Both the position numbers and the translations under genes were made by a program. The notes under the pieces are model-generated. The model was not told where the DNA came from. It ran no database searches and saw only the letters and a list, made by a program, of their open reading frames with translations. Source: Closterium sp. NIES-65 (lineage: Eukaryota; Streptophyta; Zygnematophyceae; Desmidiales; Closteriaceae). Taken from it: a DNA stretch of 64,000 nucleotides. Positions 1 to 9,815 of the stretch are shown here, piece after piece. The DNA lies in the NCBI GenBank assembly GCA_948144175.1, contig CANXME010002591.1:2774501-2838500 (forward strand), given 5' to 3'. The stretch's first letter is position 1; each line of letters starts with the position of its first letter.

Positions 1-242
1 GTGACAGCCTCGTTATTCGTTTACCTGCGCACTCTCTTTTACAACTCATAACAAGATGTTTTTCTTCCCCAACTTGGTGACTGCACTGTATCCCAAAATC
101 GGCACAATGGTCAATTTAGTCACTCACGGGCAAAACGTTCGCGAGTGACTAATTTTCTAATTGTGAGGAGCAAATGTTTTGTGATAGGCTGAGCATCGAC
201 TGTACTGTTAGCAGAATCCCCAACATCTGCGCCAGCGGGCAG
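1..242. other. Host flank left of element A
   Basis: This unique, moderately AT-rich stretch precedes the outermost copia element. No ORF of note is present. Its last five bases (GGCAG, 238-242) are repeated just after element A (19789-19793), so 1-242 and 19794 onward were contiguous before insertion. A possible short plus-strand exon runs from an AG acceptor at 213-214 across the insertion point (see findings), but this is weak. Confidence 0.6.
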
Positions 243-376
243 TGTCAGAACACTATATAGCTTATACATTTGTGTAGGCTATAGTGGGGTATTCCATAGG
301 GGGTACAACCCAATTAGGGTTTCCTATTTGTATCACTTCCATTCCTTAGTCATTCATTCTCGTTCTCTTTCTCACA
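243..376 (+). repeat. 5' LTR of element A (134 bp)
   Basis: Starts TGTCAGAAC and ends CTCACA, directly before the primer-binding site. It closely resembles the LTRs of C (9666-9797, 16805-16936), including the shared block with GGGGTACAACCCAATTAGGG. The LTR is unusually short for copia. The promoter presumably lies here or in the leader; no TATA box is obvious. Confidence 0.9.
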
Positions 377-394
377 TGGAAACAGAGCAGGTCC
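377..394 (+). promoter_or_regulatory. Primer-binding site of element A
   Basis: TGGAAACAGAGCAGG follows the LTR directly. It matches the usual copia site for initiator-Met tRNA (TGGTATCAGAGCAGG) with two differences, so minus-strand DNA synthesis would start here. Confidence 0.8.
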
Positions 395-972
395 CCTCCT
401 AGGGACTGTTCCTTGGGCCCACCGAAGCGCGCCTCGAGTCCCGCCTGCCTTTTTTTTTTTCGCGGCCCGTCGAGTCGCACCTAGCGACCCGTCGCGCCGC
501 CCTTTACGGTCGCGTTGAGCCGCCCCAGCGGCTGCAGCGCGCCGCCCTTATCCCGGCCCGTCGCCGCCCTTACCTGCGGCTTCGCGCCGCCCAGGCCTGT
601 CGCCGCCCTTACCTGCGGCTTCGCGCCGCCCAGGCCTGTCGCCGCCCTTCCCGCGGCTTCGCGCCACCTCTACCTGCGGCTTCGAGCCGCCCCGGCCCGT
701 CGCCGCCCTTCCTGCGGCTTCGCGCCGCCCCGGCCCGTTGCCGCCCTTACCCGCGGCGTCGCGCCGCCCTTGCACCGGCGCGTCGCCGCCCTTACCTACG
801 GCCCGTCGCCGCCCTACCTACGGCCCGTCGCCGCCCTACCTACGGCCCGTCGCCGCCCTTACCTACGACCCGTCGCCGCCCTTACCTACGGCCCGTCGCC
901 GCCCTACCTACGGCCCGTCGCCGCCCTACCTAAGGCCCGTCGCCGCCCTACCTACGGCCCGTCGCCGCCCTA
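395..972 (+). repeat. Leader of element A, first part: GC-rich tandem repeats
   Basis: Untranslated leader between primer site and gag, split by element B. About 515-972 is a run of imperfect 19-22 bp units built on CCCGTCGCCGCCCTTACCTA. ORFs across it on both strands are by-products of the repeat. The leader resumes at 8047. Bases 395-514 hold a T run and GC-rich sequence without a feature I recognise. Confidence 0.75.
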
Positions 973-1105
973 TGTGAGAATAAGCGAACAGGAATGGATG
1001 AACTAGAAGTGAAAATGAGTACAAGTAGTAAACCCTAGAACTGTGTACCCCCTATAGGCTAACCCACTGTAGCCTACACAAGCATAACATATATAATGTT
1101 TGACA
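973..1105 (-). repeat. 3' LTR of element B (133 bp)
   Basis: In plus orientation it runs from TGTGAGAATAAG to AATGTTTGACA. It is the same as 7914-8046 by eye. The purine tract of B lies just to the right (minus-strand TATGGGGGTG near 1106-1118). Confidence 0.92.
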
Positions 1106-1311
1106 CACCCCCATAGGCAAAGTGGGGGAGAACAAGGGGTCACAAGACCAGTCAAGCAAAGCAAAGCAAGCTCAGGGTGGATCACAAAGTCACCACACAG
1201 TCCGAGCACAAGAGCAGGGCCAGAGGCCAGTTCACATGCAGGAGTACAGACATATATATAAAACTAGACAAGCAAGAGCAGGTATATATATATGTCACAG
1301 TACAAGTAAAG
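1106..1311 (-). other. 3' UTR and polypurine tract of element B
   Basis: Between the pol stop and the 3' LTR. On the minus strand the sequence ends CTATGGGGGTG just before the LTR, which fits the polypurine tract that primes plus-strand DNA. The same block precedes the 3' LTRs of C, D, G, H and I, and a related one those of E and F. Short TATATA runs occur at about 1252-1294. Confidence 0.75.
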
Positions 1312-4300
1312 TCAAGAGGAGAGCAAGTGAGGCAAGACAGACACAAGACCCAGCTGGGTGCAAAAGCGCTGATGATCACAAGGCGCGAGTGCCTTGGTGA
1401 ACACATCAGCAGTGTTGGCCTCAGAGGCCACGTACGCAAGTCGCAACTGACCACGCTGCTGCAGCTCACGAGCAAGGAAGTAGCGGAGAGCAATGTGCTT
1501 CGTTCTGTGCTCCAAGCGCTGCTCTCGACACAAGGCCAGCATGGCCTTGTTGTCTACGTACAGCACTGGAGGAGAACGAGGCGGCTCTCCAAGGTCAGTC
1601 AGCAGGTAGGTGAGCCAGCGAAGCTCCTGTGCAGCCATGGCCCCGGCGTAGATCTCAGCCTCACAACTGGAGCCAAGAACCGAAGACGAGCGAGTAGACC
1701 GCCACGAGACAGAGCCGGAACCAAGGCCGAAGGTGTAACCCTGTGACGACCGCTGCGTAGCCTGGTCGTCAGCCCAAGAAGCGTCCGCGTGGCCGGTAAG
1801 GACCACTGGACTCCGCCCTCCAAGCACAAGCCCCATGCCCGACGTACTGCACAGGTAGCGCAATACCCTCTTCGCTGCAGCCATGTGCTCTGGTCTGTGT
1901 CTCCCAGGAGCAACATAGCGTGCAAGAATGCTCAGAGGGTATGCAAGGTCAGGTCGTGTGCAGGTCATCAGGTACATGAGGCAGCCAACAAGCTCTGCAT
2001 ACGGACCACTCGACTCTACGGACTCATCCGAAGGCAGAGCTGAGAGTGAGTGGCGAGTAGGCAGAGGAGTGGCCTGAGGCGAGGAGTACGTGAAGCCGAA
2101 GCGCTGAAGGACCTGCTGCACCATGTGTGACTGAGTCAAGGTAATGGTGCGGCGTGCTCTGTCCCGAGTGATCTGCAAGCCAAGGTAGCTGCGCAGTTCA
2201 CCCAGGTCTGTGCACGTGTGTCTCTTCAGCAGTTCGGACTTCACGTAGGCGAGTCCAGCAGTGTCCGCTGTGGCAAAGACCAAGTCGTCGACGTACACGA
2301 GGATGTAGAACGGCGGCAGTGAAGTGTCGGTGCGCAGAAACAGCGACGGGTCGGTAGTAGAAGGAGCAAACCCAAGAGCCGCAAGCGTAGTCCTCAGTGT
2401 GTCGTGCCACTCAAGCGGTGCCTGGCGGAGACCGTAGACTGGCCGTCGGAGGCTCCACTGGGTGCCAGGAGGGAAAGTCCCAGTGAAGCCAGGTGGACGG
2501 CGCAGCCAGATCTCCTCGTGCAGGCTACCCTGCAGGAACGCAGTGCTGAAGTCGAGAGAGTGAAGCTCGTAGTCGCGCTGAGCGGCTATGTGCAGCAGCA
2601 CCCGAAGAGTGGTCATCTTTGGGGTGGGAGAGAAGGTCTGAAAGTAGTCGACTCCCTGCCGCTGACTGAAGCCACGAGCAACGTACCGCGCCTTGAAGAC
2701 AGGTGGAGAGCCCGGCGGCCGCTTCACCCTGAAGATCCACATGCCACTGACGATGTTCGCCCCAGGAGGGGGAACCGCGTCAACGTAGGTGCCTGTGGAC
2801 TTCCAGGAAGCCATCTCTGCATCCATAGCTGCCTCCCACTGAGAGGAGTAGGGACCCTCTACGGCCTCCGCGTAAGAACGCGGAGTCGGGATGTCTAGTG
2901 CATCCGGGTCTCCCTCAGGGGCAAGCAGTACAGACGCGAGATGAGGTGAAGCAGCCGCTAGACACTGTAACTCCTCCTGTCTGTCCTCTAGGACGTCCGT
3001 GCCAAGAGCACACTCACCCCCGACGGACGGAGGACAGACAGACGCAGACTCAGCAACAAGACCAGCAGCGTAGTCGAGACGACAGCGAGCAGCAAAGTCA
3101 ACGAGCTCAGCGACTAGAGCAGACGCAGCAGTGGACTCAAAAGAGGGGTCAGTGACGACAGTAGCAAGCAGACGCGTGACAGTAGGACTGGCAGCGCGAA
3201 GAGAGTCCAACTCAGGGTCGGCAAGCGCAGGAAGAGAGGACTCAGGAGGAGAAGGCGAAGGGGCACGCAGAGGAGCAGTGGACGGACGCAGAGACATCCG
3301 GTGCGTGCCAGGGACAGGAGGAGGACGCTGACGCGAACCGCGACCACTAGCGCGAGCAGCACGAACAGGCGACGCGGGACGAGACGCAGGCTCACGACGC
3401 TCAGCAAGACCTCCAGTAGGACCAGTGTAAGGAGAGGGAGCAGGCAGAGGAGAGGAAGGCTCCAACAATGACTGCGACTGGACAGGCTGTGGACACTCTA
3501 CCGAAGGAGAAAGACCAAGAACCTGCTGTAGGAGCGGAACGAAGTACGGCCGAGGCCGCGCAGCAGCTCCAGACTCAGCAGGGACAGCACCAGCACCCTC
3601 AGCGACAGCACCAGCGCCACCAACACCTCCAGTGGCAGGACCTCCAGCAGCACCAGCAGCAGAACCACCGCCAGGACAGACAGCAGTAGTCTCTGCACCA
3701 ACACCCTCAGCAGCTCCAGCTCCAGTAGGACCCGCAGGCCCAGCAGCTCCGGGACCGGCAGCACCAGCACCCTGGACGGTCGACGAAGCTCCAGCTCCAG
3801 CAGCACTCCTCCAGCGGCGAGCAAACCACTCACGCAGCTCCTGTGGAGAGAGGGGCTCCCGGCGAGACGCAGCAGCAGGAGAAACCCCAGGCTCAGCAGC
3901 TCCAGACTCAGCACCCCCAGGCACAGCCGCTCCAGACTCAGCACCTCCAGGCTCAGCAGCTCCAGACTCAGCACCCCCAGACTCAGTAGCTCCAGCTCCA
4001 GTAGGACCCGCAGGTCCAGCAGCTCCGGGACCGGCAGAACCCTCAGCAGGCGAAGAAGCTCCAGCTCCAGCAGCACGCCTCCAGCGGCGAGCAAACCACT
4101 CGCGCAGCTCCTGTGGAGAGAGCGGCTCCCGCCGAGACGGAAGAACCGGAGAGCCCCCAGGTCCAGCAGGCGCAGGCTCCGCACCTCCAGGCCCAGCACC
4201 CCCAGGCTCAGCAGCTCCTGACGTAGCACCCTCCGGCTCAGCACCCCCCGGCTCAGCACCCCCAGACTCAGCACCCCCCGGCCTCGCACCCCCAGGCTCA

Positions 4301-6558
4301 GCACCCCCAGGCTCAGCACCCCCAGCAGCAGCACCCCCAGGCTCAGCACCCGCGCCAGGACCAGACTCAGCAGCAACCTCGACTGGCTCGACCGTGTCTA
4401 CCTGGGACACACCTGAAGGGGCAGGAACCTGAGGGGGGAGGGGGTCTACCGGGGGGGGAACTGGTACCAGGAAGTCCGGTGGGGGGGGAAGGGAAGGAGT
4501 ACGGTAGGGGAAGAGGCGGTAGAAGGGGACTGACTCGTCGAACGTGACGTCCTGGGAGGACAGAACACGACGAGAGGAGGGGTGGTAGAACTGCCACCCT
4601 GGAGCGTCAGGGGGGAAGCCAAGGAAGACACAGGGAGCAGCACGGGGGGACAGCTTGTCCGCAGACAAGTCGCGGACAAACGCCCGAGATCCCCAGACAC
4701 GGAACGCAGACGCATCGCCGACCTTCCCCGTCCACAGTAACACTGGGGACATCGCGGGCCGAGAGACCCTGGGGTGAAGGTTGAGCTGATGCGCCGCGTA
4801 CCGAACCGCAAACGGCCACAGAAAATGGGGGGCAGCCGCATGCATCATGGACGTACGAGCGACATCCATGACCATGCCAATGCGGCGCTCAGCAATCCCA
4901 TTTTGCTGTGGAGAGTCCGGAAGCGTAAAGGTCTGGCGGATCCCCTGTGCACGACAGTAGTCTCGCAGAAGGCGAGAGGAGAACTCCCCACCTCGGTCAG
5001 AGTGCAGACGCAGAACAGGAAAGTCCGAGCCGAAGCTCCTCCTGAGCTGGAGACGAGCCTCGCGGATCCAGTCGATCAGCACCTCAGTGACAGCACCCTT
5101 GCTGCGCAAGGGGAAGACTGAGGTGTAACGCGAGTAGTCGTCAACCACCAACAGGAAGTAGCGCTCGTGACCCTGCCCACGGACGGGGGCCGGGCCCCAC
5201 ACGTCCATGTGAAGCGTTTGCAGAGGAGCCTCTGTCGGGGGAAACTGGGAGGAGTGAGGAGCAGCCCTGAGGCGCCCCTCGACACAGGGGACACAGGAAG
5301 GTCCTGGTCCCGAAGGAAGGGGAGGGAGAGACTGGGGAAGACCAGAGACAAGGACACGGGAAGCCATGCCCCGAAGACGGGGCAAGGAGGGGTGGCCTAG
5401 ACGGTGGTGCCACAGAAGAGTCTCGTGAGACAGGAGGCGACACGAACAGGGGGCAGACTCAGGACCAGACCTGGACGCAGCAGCAAACACCTGACCCGAC
5501 GCTGCTACCTGACCGGACGCGGGGACAGGAGGAGACTCAGTGGTCAGGGTGTAGAGGCTCGACCCCGGCCGACGCGAGAACGTGGCCAGGTGCCGGCCTG
5601 TGCGTGCGTCCGTGCAGTGGGTCACCCGCTGACTCGCAGGAGTGAACTGGTGAACCCCCGCATCCTGTAGGTCTGCACCACTCACCAAGTTCGTCGAGAA
5701 CGAGGGGAGGTACAGGCCAGACAGGGTGCCCGAGGGGGCAGCCGGACACGGGAGGACAGTGGAGAAGTGAGAGAGGACAGGACCCCCAGAGGGGTCAGCC
5801 AGGGAGACCGCAACCGGCCGACGAAGCGGCGTGAGTGTGGTGCGGTCCCGAAAGAAAGAGCGAGAAGCCCCAGAGTCAAGTGTAAAGGTGAGGGAGGCCG
5901 AAGCCAACGCGGTACCTGAGAGCGCAGCCTCACCCGCACCTGAGGAAGCAGACTCACTAGCACCTAGAGCAGCAGCCGCACCTGTACCTGGAGCAGGAGA
6001 GTCACTAGCACCCAGAGCAGCAGCCTCACCAGTAGCTAGAGCAGCAGGTCCTATACCTGGGTCAGGCGGGACGCACAGGTGACCGGCACGGTCAGCACTA
6101 GTAGGCAATGCATACATGGCAGTGAGAATAGCATCATAGTCAAGAGCATATATATCTACCCTCTGCCTAAGCAACTCCACCCAGTCGGGAAGCTCAGCCT
6201 CGTCGCCAAACACGGTACGCCAGGCGTCGCTCAGACGGGCGAAGCAGCGGGACGGTGTATGACTATGTGTCCCACAAGGCTGACCAGTCCGAGTACCAGT
6301 GCGAATCACGTAAGAGCAGCGAACAGCACTGAGAGACCCTCCACTCTGAGCGTACCACTCACGAAGCTGGCGAGGCGTGAGAGACACGCGAGAGGGTCGC
6401 GGGAGCTGCATCTGGCCGCCACCACGAGTAGAAGCAGCAGGAGTGGTAGTAGGAGTAGCGTCGCCACCCCTACAGCCCCAACCAGCGTACCACTCACGCA
6501 GCTGCTGGGGCGTGAGGGACTCACGCCGGCGTCGCTGGGGCTGCATTTGGCTCCGCAA
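1312..6558 (-). CDS. Copia pol polyprotein of element B (gag-less)
   Basis: An uninterrupted ORF of 1748 codons. Residues 1-160 hold two copies of a PQxLREWYA motif (about 16-24 and 61-70) and a Cys/His cluster (C81, C95, H100, C105). The aspartic protease motif LDSGAS is at 227-232. The integrase zinc-binding residues are H385, H389, C422 and C425, and its catalytic triad D452, D521, E557 shows the expected D-35-E spacing. A low-complexity linker (about 735-1000) has EPGG repeats and two further PQELREWFA motifs. RT spans roughly 1260-1500 with D1336 and YVDD at 1422-1425. RNase H has D1592, E1633 or E1635, D1669 and D1718. All catalytic residues are present, so the enzymes look functional. 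Gag would have to come from another copy. The first Met is taken as start, though translation might begin elsewhere in the leader. Confidence 0.92.
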   Translation of the reverse strand: MRSQMQPQRRRRESLTPQQLREWYAGWGCRGGDATPTTTPAASTRGGGQMQLPRPSRVSLTPRQLREWYAQSGGSLSAVRCSYVIRTGTRTGQPCGTHSHTPSRCFARLSDAWRTVFGDEAELPDWVELLRQRVDIYALDYDAILTAMYALPTSADRAGHLCVPPDPGIGPAALATGEAAALGASDSPAPGTGAAAALGASESASSGAGEAALSGTALASASLTFTLDSGASRSFFRDRTTLTPLRRPVAVSLADPSGGPVLSHFSTVLPCPAAPSGTLSGLYLPSFSTNLVSGADLQDAGVHQFTPASQRVTHCTDARTGRHLATFSRRPGSSLYTLTTESPPVPASGQVAASGQVFAAASRSGPESAPCSCRLLSHETLLWHHRLGHPSLPRLRGMASRVLVSGLPQSLPPLPSGPGPSCVPCVEGRLRAAPHSSQFPPTEAPLQTLHMDVWGPAPVRGQGHERYFLLVVDDYSRYTSVFPLRSKGAVTEVLIDWIREARLQLRRSFGSDFPVLRLHSDRGGEFSSRLLRDYCRAQGIRQTFTLPDSPQQNGIAERRIGMVMDVARTSMMHAAAPHFLWPFAVRYAAHQLNLHPRVSRPAMSPVLLWTGKVGDASAFRVWGSRAFVRDLSADKLSPRAAPCVFLGFPPDAPGWQFYHPSSRRVLSSQDVTFDESVPFYRLFPYRTPSLPPPPDFLVPVPPPVDPLPPQVPAPSGVSQVDTVEPVEVAAESGPGAGAEPGGAAAGGAEPGGAEPGGARPGGAESGGAEPGGAEPEGATSGAAEPGGAGPGGAEPAPAGPGGSPVLPSRREPLSPQELREWFARRWRRAAGAGASSPAEGSAGPGAAGPAGPTGAGATESGGAESGAAEPGGAESGAAVPGGAESGAAEPGVSPAAASRREPLSPQELREWFARRWRSAAGAGASSTVQGAGAAGPGAAGPAGPTGAGAAEGVGAETTAVCPGGGSAAGAAGGPATGGVGGAGAVAEGAGAVPAESGAAARPRPYFVPLLQQVLGLSPSVECPQPVQSQSLLEPSSPLPAPSPYTGPTGGLAERREPASRPASPVRAARASGRGSRQRPPPVPGTHRMSLRPSTAPLRAPSPSPPESSLPALADPELDSLRAASPTVTRLLATVVTDPSFESTAASALVAELVDFAARCRLDYAAGLVAESASVCPPSVGGECALGTDVLEDRQEELQCLAAASPHLASVLLAPEGDPDALDIPTPRSYAEAVEGPYSSQWEAAMDAEMASWKSTGTYVDAVPPPGANIVSGMWIFRVKRPPGSPPVFKARYVARGFSQRQGVDYFQTFSPTPKMTTLRVLLHIAAQRDYELHSLDFSTAFLQGSLHEEIWLRRPPGFTGTFPPGTQWSLRRPVYGLRQAPLEWHDTLRTTLAALGFAPSTTDPSLFLRTDTSLPPFYILVYVDDLVFATADTAGLAYVKSELLKRHTCTDLGELRSYLGLQITRDRARRTITLTQSHMVQQVLQRFGFTYSSPQATPLPTRHSLSALPSDESVESSGPYAELVGCLMYLMTCTRPDLAYPLSILARYVAPGRHRPEHMAAAKRVLRYLCSTSGMGLVLGGRSPVVLTGHADASWADDQATQRSSQGYTFGLGSGSVSWRSTRSSSVLGSSCEAEIYAGAMAAQELRWLTYLLTDLGEPPRSPPVLYVDNKAMLALCREQRLEHRTKHIALRYFLARELQQRGQLRLAYVASEANTADVFTKALAPCDHQRFCTQLGLVSVLPHLLSS

Positions 6559-7895
6559 GTAGAAGCAGGAGCAGGACTAGCAGCAGGGAGGCAGGCAGCC
6601 AGGCAAGCCAAAAGGCAGGCAGGCAGGCAAGCAGGCGACGCGCAGCGTGCTAGCAGGGCAAGAGCTCACCAGTGGTGGGAAGAGTAGGCTCGGCGACTCA
6701 GCGGCTCGGCAGCTCGGCGGCTCGGCGGCTCGGGCGACTCGGGCGGCTCGGCGGTAAGGCGGCTCGGCAGCAACTGCAGCTCAGCAGCTCGGTGACTCGG
6801 CGGCTCGGCGGCAGGGCGGCTCGGCAGCAACTGCAGCTCAGCAGCTCAGCGACCCGGCGGCTCGGCGGCAGGGCGGCTCGGCTGCTGGGCGGCTCGGGTG
6901 CAGGGCGGCTCGGCGGTGGGGCGGCTCGGCTGCTGCAGGTGAGCGGCTCGGCTGCTGCAGTGGGAGATGAAGGAGGAGGAGAAGCAGGGGAGGCCACACA
7001 CCTGCCACCCCTCTGCTGGCCTCTCAGGTCGCCTCGACAGGCGACGGGAAAAGGGGGGGGTGGGTGGTGGGGGCCGGTAGGTGCAGCGGCGGGGCCAGCA
7101 GGTGCAGTTGCGGGGCCGGTAGAAGGGGACGGCAGGAGCCGTCAAGAGGGGACGGCAGGAGCCGTCAGGAGGGGACGGCAGGAGCCGTCAGGAGGGGACG
7201 GCGGGGCCGTCAGGAAGGGACGGCGGGGCCGTCACGAAGGGACGGCGGGGCCGTCAGGAGGCGACCGGGCCGCGAAGGGGCGGCTGGGCCGGGATGGGGC
7301 GGGGCCGCGACGGAGGCAGGCGGCGGGGCCGCGTAAGGGCCTGGGCGGGGCCGCGACAGAGCCGTCGGCGGGGCCGCGTGAAAGCCGGGGCGGGGCCGCG
7401 TAGAAGCCGGGGCGGGGCCGCGCGAGAGCAGGCGGCGGGGCCGCGAAGGAGCCGGGGCGGGGCCGCGTGAGAGCAGGCGGCGGGGCCGCGTGAGAGCAGG
7501 CGGCGGGGCCGCGTAAGGGCCTGGGCGGGGCCGCGACAAAGCCGTCGGCGGGGCCGCATGAAAGCCGGGGCGGGGCCGCGTAGAAGCCGGGGCGGGGCCG
7601 CTCGAGAGCAGGCGGCGGGGCCGCGAAGGAGCCGGGGCGGGGCCGCGTGAGAGCAGGCGGCAGGGCCGCGTAAAGGCCGGGGCGGGGCCGCGACAGAGCC
7701 TGCTGCGGGGCCGCGTGAGAACCGGCGACGGGGCCGCGTAAGGGCCGGCGGCGGGGCCCCGTCAAAGAGGGCGGCGGGGCCGCGACAGTGAAGGCGGCGG
7801 GGCCGCAGGGGAAATGGCGACCCGAGGGGTCGCTAAAAAAAAAGATCGCGCCTCGGGGGGCGCTTCGGTGGGCCAAAAAAAAAACGGTCCGTAGA
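6559..7895 (-). repeat. Leader of element B: GC-rich minisatellite
   Basis: About 1.3 kb between primer site and pol. 7250-7800 consists of units of roughly 28-60 bp built on GCGGGGCCGCGTGAGAGC and GGGGCCGCGTAGAAGCC. 6690-6930 has a second array based on GCGGCTCGGCGG. 6575-6640 has GGCA repeats. The ORFs in it (for example 7232-7876) are proline/alanine/arginine-rich frames of the repeat and do not resemble the gag of the sister copies. Confidence 0.7.
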
Positions 7896-7913
7896 AGGAC
7901 CCGCTCTATACCA
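7896..7913 (-). promoter_or_regulatory. Primer-binding site of element B
   Basis: On the minus strand TGGTATAGAGCGGG follows the 5' LTR directly, close to the initiator-Met tRNA site of copia elements. Confidence 0.8.
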
Positions 7914-8046
7914 TGTGAGAATAAGCGAACAGGAATGGATGAACTAGAAGTGAAAATGAGTACAAGTAGTAAACCCTAGAACTGTGTACCCCCTATAGGC
8001 TAACCCACTGTAGCCTACACAAGCATAACATATATAATGTTTGACA
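7914..8046 (-). repeat. 5' LTR of element B (133 bp)
   Basis: Same sequence as 973-1105. The CCCTA duplication follows at 8047-8051. Confidence 0.92.
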
Positions 8047-8481
8047 CCCTACTCACGGCAAACCCGCCGCCCTACTAGCGGCCGACCCGCCGACCTATCT
8101 ACGGCCACCCGCCGACCTACCTGCGGCTCACCCGCCGCCCTACCTACGACAGCCGCGCCGCCCTGAACCAGCGCCGCCGCGCCGCCTTGCACGAGAGCCG
8201 CCCAGCAGCAGGACCGCTTGCAGCTGAGCCGCCCGGGAGCCAAGCCGCCCTGCCGCCGAACCGCCCAGCAGCCGAGCCGCCCGAGAGCCGAGCCGCCCTG
8301 CCACCGAGCCGCCCAGCCGCCGAGCCGCCGTGCCGCCGAGCCGCCCAGCCGCCGAGCCGCCCTGCCGCCGAGCCGCCCAGCAGCTGGACCATCAGAGCTG
8401 CCCTGCCAGGTGAGCACAGTGCCTTCTCCCACTGCACGGCCCTCCCTCCCCTAGTGTTTGCACTGCTCGTCATCTGTCGTC
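8047..8481 (+). repeat. Leader of element A, second part
   Basis: Continuation of A's leader after element B. It begins with the duplicated CCCTA and goes on with GC-rich repeats (CGCCGACCTACCTGCGGC type, then GCCGCCCAGCCGCCGAGCC type). It ends 5' of the gag ATG at 8482. Confidence 0.7.
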
Positions 8482-9665
8482 ATGGCTACCCCTAGAGTCC
8501 TCACGTTTGACGCTGAGGGACGAGCCGTTGACTTTGAGGTCTAAGTAGACGACCTACAGCTGTTCTTACAGTGCGATAGGGCAGACGGCCTCTCTCTCTT
8601 TGACCTTACCTCTGGCGCTTCCCCTGCCCCTGCTGCTGATGCTGATGCCACTGTTCGCACCCAGTGGGCCACGCGCGACGCTGCTGCACGTCTTGCTGTG
8701 CGTCGCCACCTCCCTACCTCTGAGCGTGCGCACTTTAGTCAGTACAAGAGTGCTCAGACCTTGTACGACGCTGTAGTCGCGCGCTACTCCTCCCCTGCCA
8801 CTGCTGCACTGAGCCGTCTCATGCTGCCATACCTCTTCCCTGACCTTGCTGCTTTTCTCACCGTAGCTGACCTCATCACGCACCTCCGCACTAGTGACAC
8901 TCGCTACCGCGCTGCACTCCCTACTGACTTCTGCGCCGCGAACCCCCCCCCCATGTACATCACTCTGTACTTCCTAGTCACTCGCCTCCCTGACTCCCTT
9001 CGCGTAGTCAGGGACCACTTTCTCTCAGTCTGTCCCACCACGCTCACCGTAGACCTCCTCGCAAAGGCCCTCCTAACGATAGAGAAGAGCATCGTCGCTG
9101 TAGGGGCCTCTCGAGGTGACCCGCGCACCCCCATCTTTGAGGGGTGTTCTCCCTCCCTCCTGCTGCCCTCTGTTGCCTCTGCTGCTGCGGCCGACCTCCT
9201 TGGTCTCGAGTCGGTCGGCGCGGCGTCTGCCCCTAGCGGGAGACGCCGCCCTGGCAAGGGCAAGGGGGGCAAGGGAGCTGGAGGAGCGGGCGGTGGAGGT
9301 GGAGGTGGAGGCGGTGGGGGGAGTGGGGGTGGCGGTACGAGTGGAGGTGGAGGTGGAGGGGTCAGTGGCGGCAGTGGAGGCGGAGGCGGCGGCGGCGAGG
9401 GCGGTGGGAGCGGAGGTGGCGGAGGAGGCGGCGGTGGAGGCGGCGGCGGAGGCGGCGGCGGCAGTGGAGGAGGCGGAGGCGGTGGAGGCGGTGGGGGTGG
9501 CGCTGGAGCTGGTCGCGGGTCTTCGCAGAGGAGTGGCTCCGGTGGTGGCTCGCGCCAGCAGCAGCAGCGCGGCCGTGCGACCCTGTCCCCTCAGCAGCTC
9601 CGTGAGTGGTACACTGCATGCCAGCGGGGTGGGGGCTTTGGTCCGTGCACCTACGTCCTGCGCAC
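8482..9665 (+). pseudogene. gag of element A (broken)
   Basis: Encodes the Gag structural protein of this lineage, which would form the cytoplasmic particle. The ATG at 8482 opens the conserved N-terminus, but codon 21 is TAA (8542-8544) where the sister copies have Trp. Beyond it the frame is open to the insertion point of element C. Features: an N-terminal region related to copia gag (about residues 1-190), a Lys/Arg/Gly stretch near 9235-9280, a glycine run of about 90 residues (9285-9520), a short Gln run with CAG where C and H have TAG, then the PQQLREWY motif. The frame resumes at 16937. No canonical CX2CX4HX4C zinc knuckle is visible. Confidence 0.85.
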
Positions 9666-9797
9666 TGTCAGAACATTATAGCTTACTTATTTGTGTAGGC
9701 TATAGTGGGGTATCCCATAGGGGGTACAACCCAATTAGGGTTTCATATTAGTACTCACTTCATTCATAGTTCATCCATTCTCGTTCGCTTCTTCTCA
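9666..9797 (+). repeat. 5' LTR of element C (132 bp)
   Basis: TGTCAGAAC to CTTCTTCTCA. It differs from the 3' copy at two positions by eye (ATAGC versus ATACC, and ATTAGT versus ATTTGT). Confidence 0.92.
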
Positions 9798-9815
9798 TGG
9801 AATCAGAGCAGGTTC
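9798..9815 (+). promoter_or_regulatory. Primer-binding site of element C
   Basis: TGGAATCAGAGCAGG directly after the LTR, one mismatch from the usual copia initiator-Met tRNA site. Confidence 0.85.

Larger units (their letters stand above)
973..8046 (-). mobile_element. Element B: young Ty1/copia element with intact pol but no gag
   Basis: The minus-strand element is bounded by two 133-bp LTRs (973-1105 and 7914-8046) that I read as identical, and by the perfect duplication CCCTA (968-972 and 8047-8051). It is inserted in the leader of element A. Read on the minus strand it has 5' LTR, primer site, a 1.3-kb GC-rich leader, one 1748-codon ORF with gag tail, protease, integrase, RT and RNase H, a 3' UTR and a purine tract. 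The N-terminal gag domain seen in A, C, D and H is absent. Identical LTRs and an open pol mark B as the youngest element in the window. Confidence 0.95.

Noticed and set aside
6672-7876. Long Arg/Gly- and Pro/Ala-rich ORFs in the leader of B
   Set aside because: They arise from the GC-rich tandem repeat, exist on both strands and have no similarity to gag.
9285-9520. A glycine-rich structural (cell wall or silk-like) protein
   Set aside because: The Gly run is the C-terminal part of copia gag and recurs at the same place in A, C, H and I.
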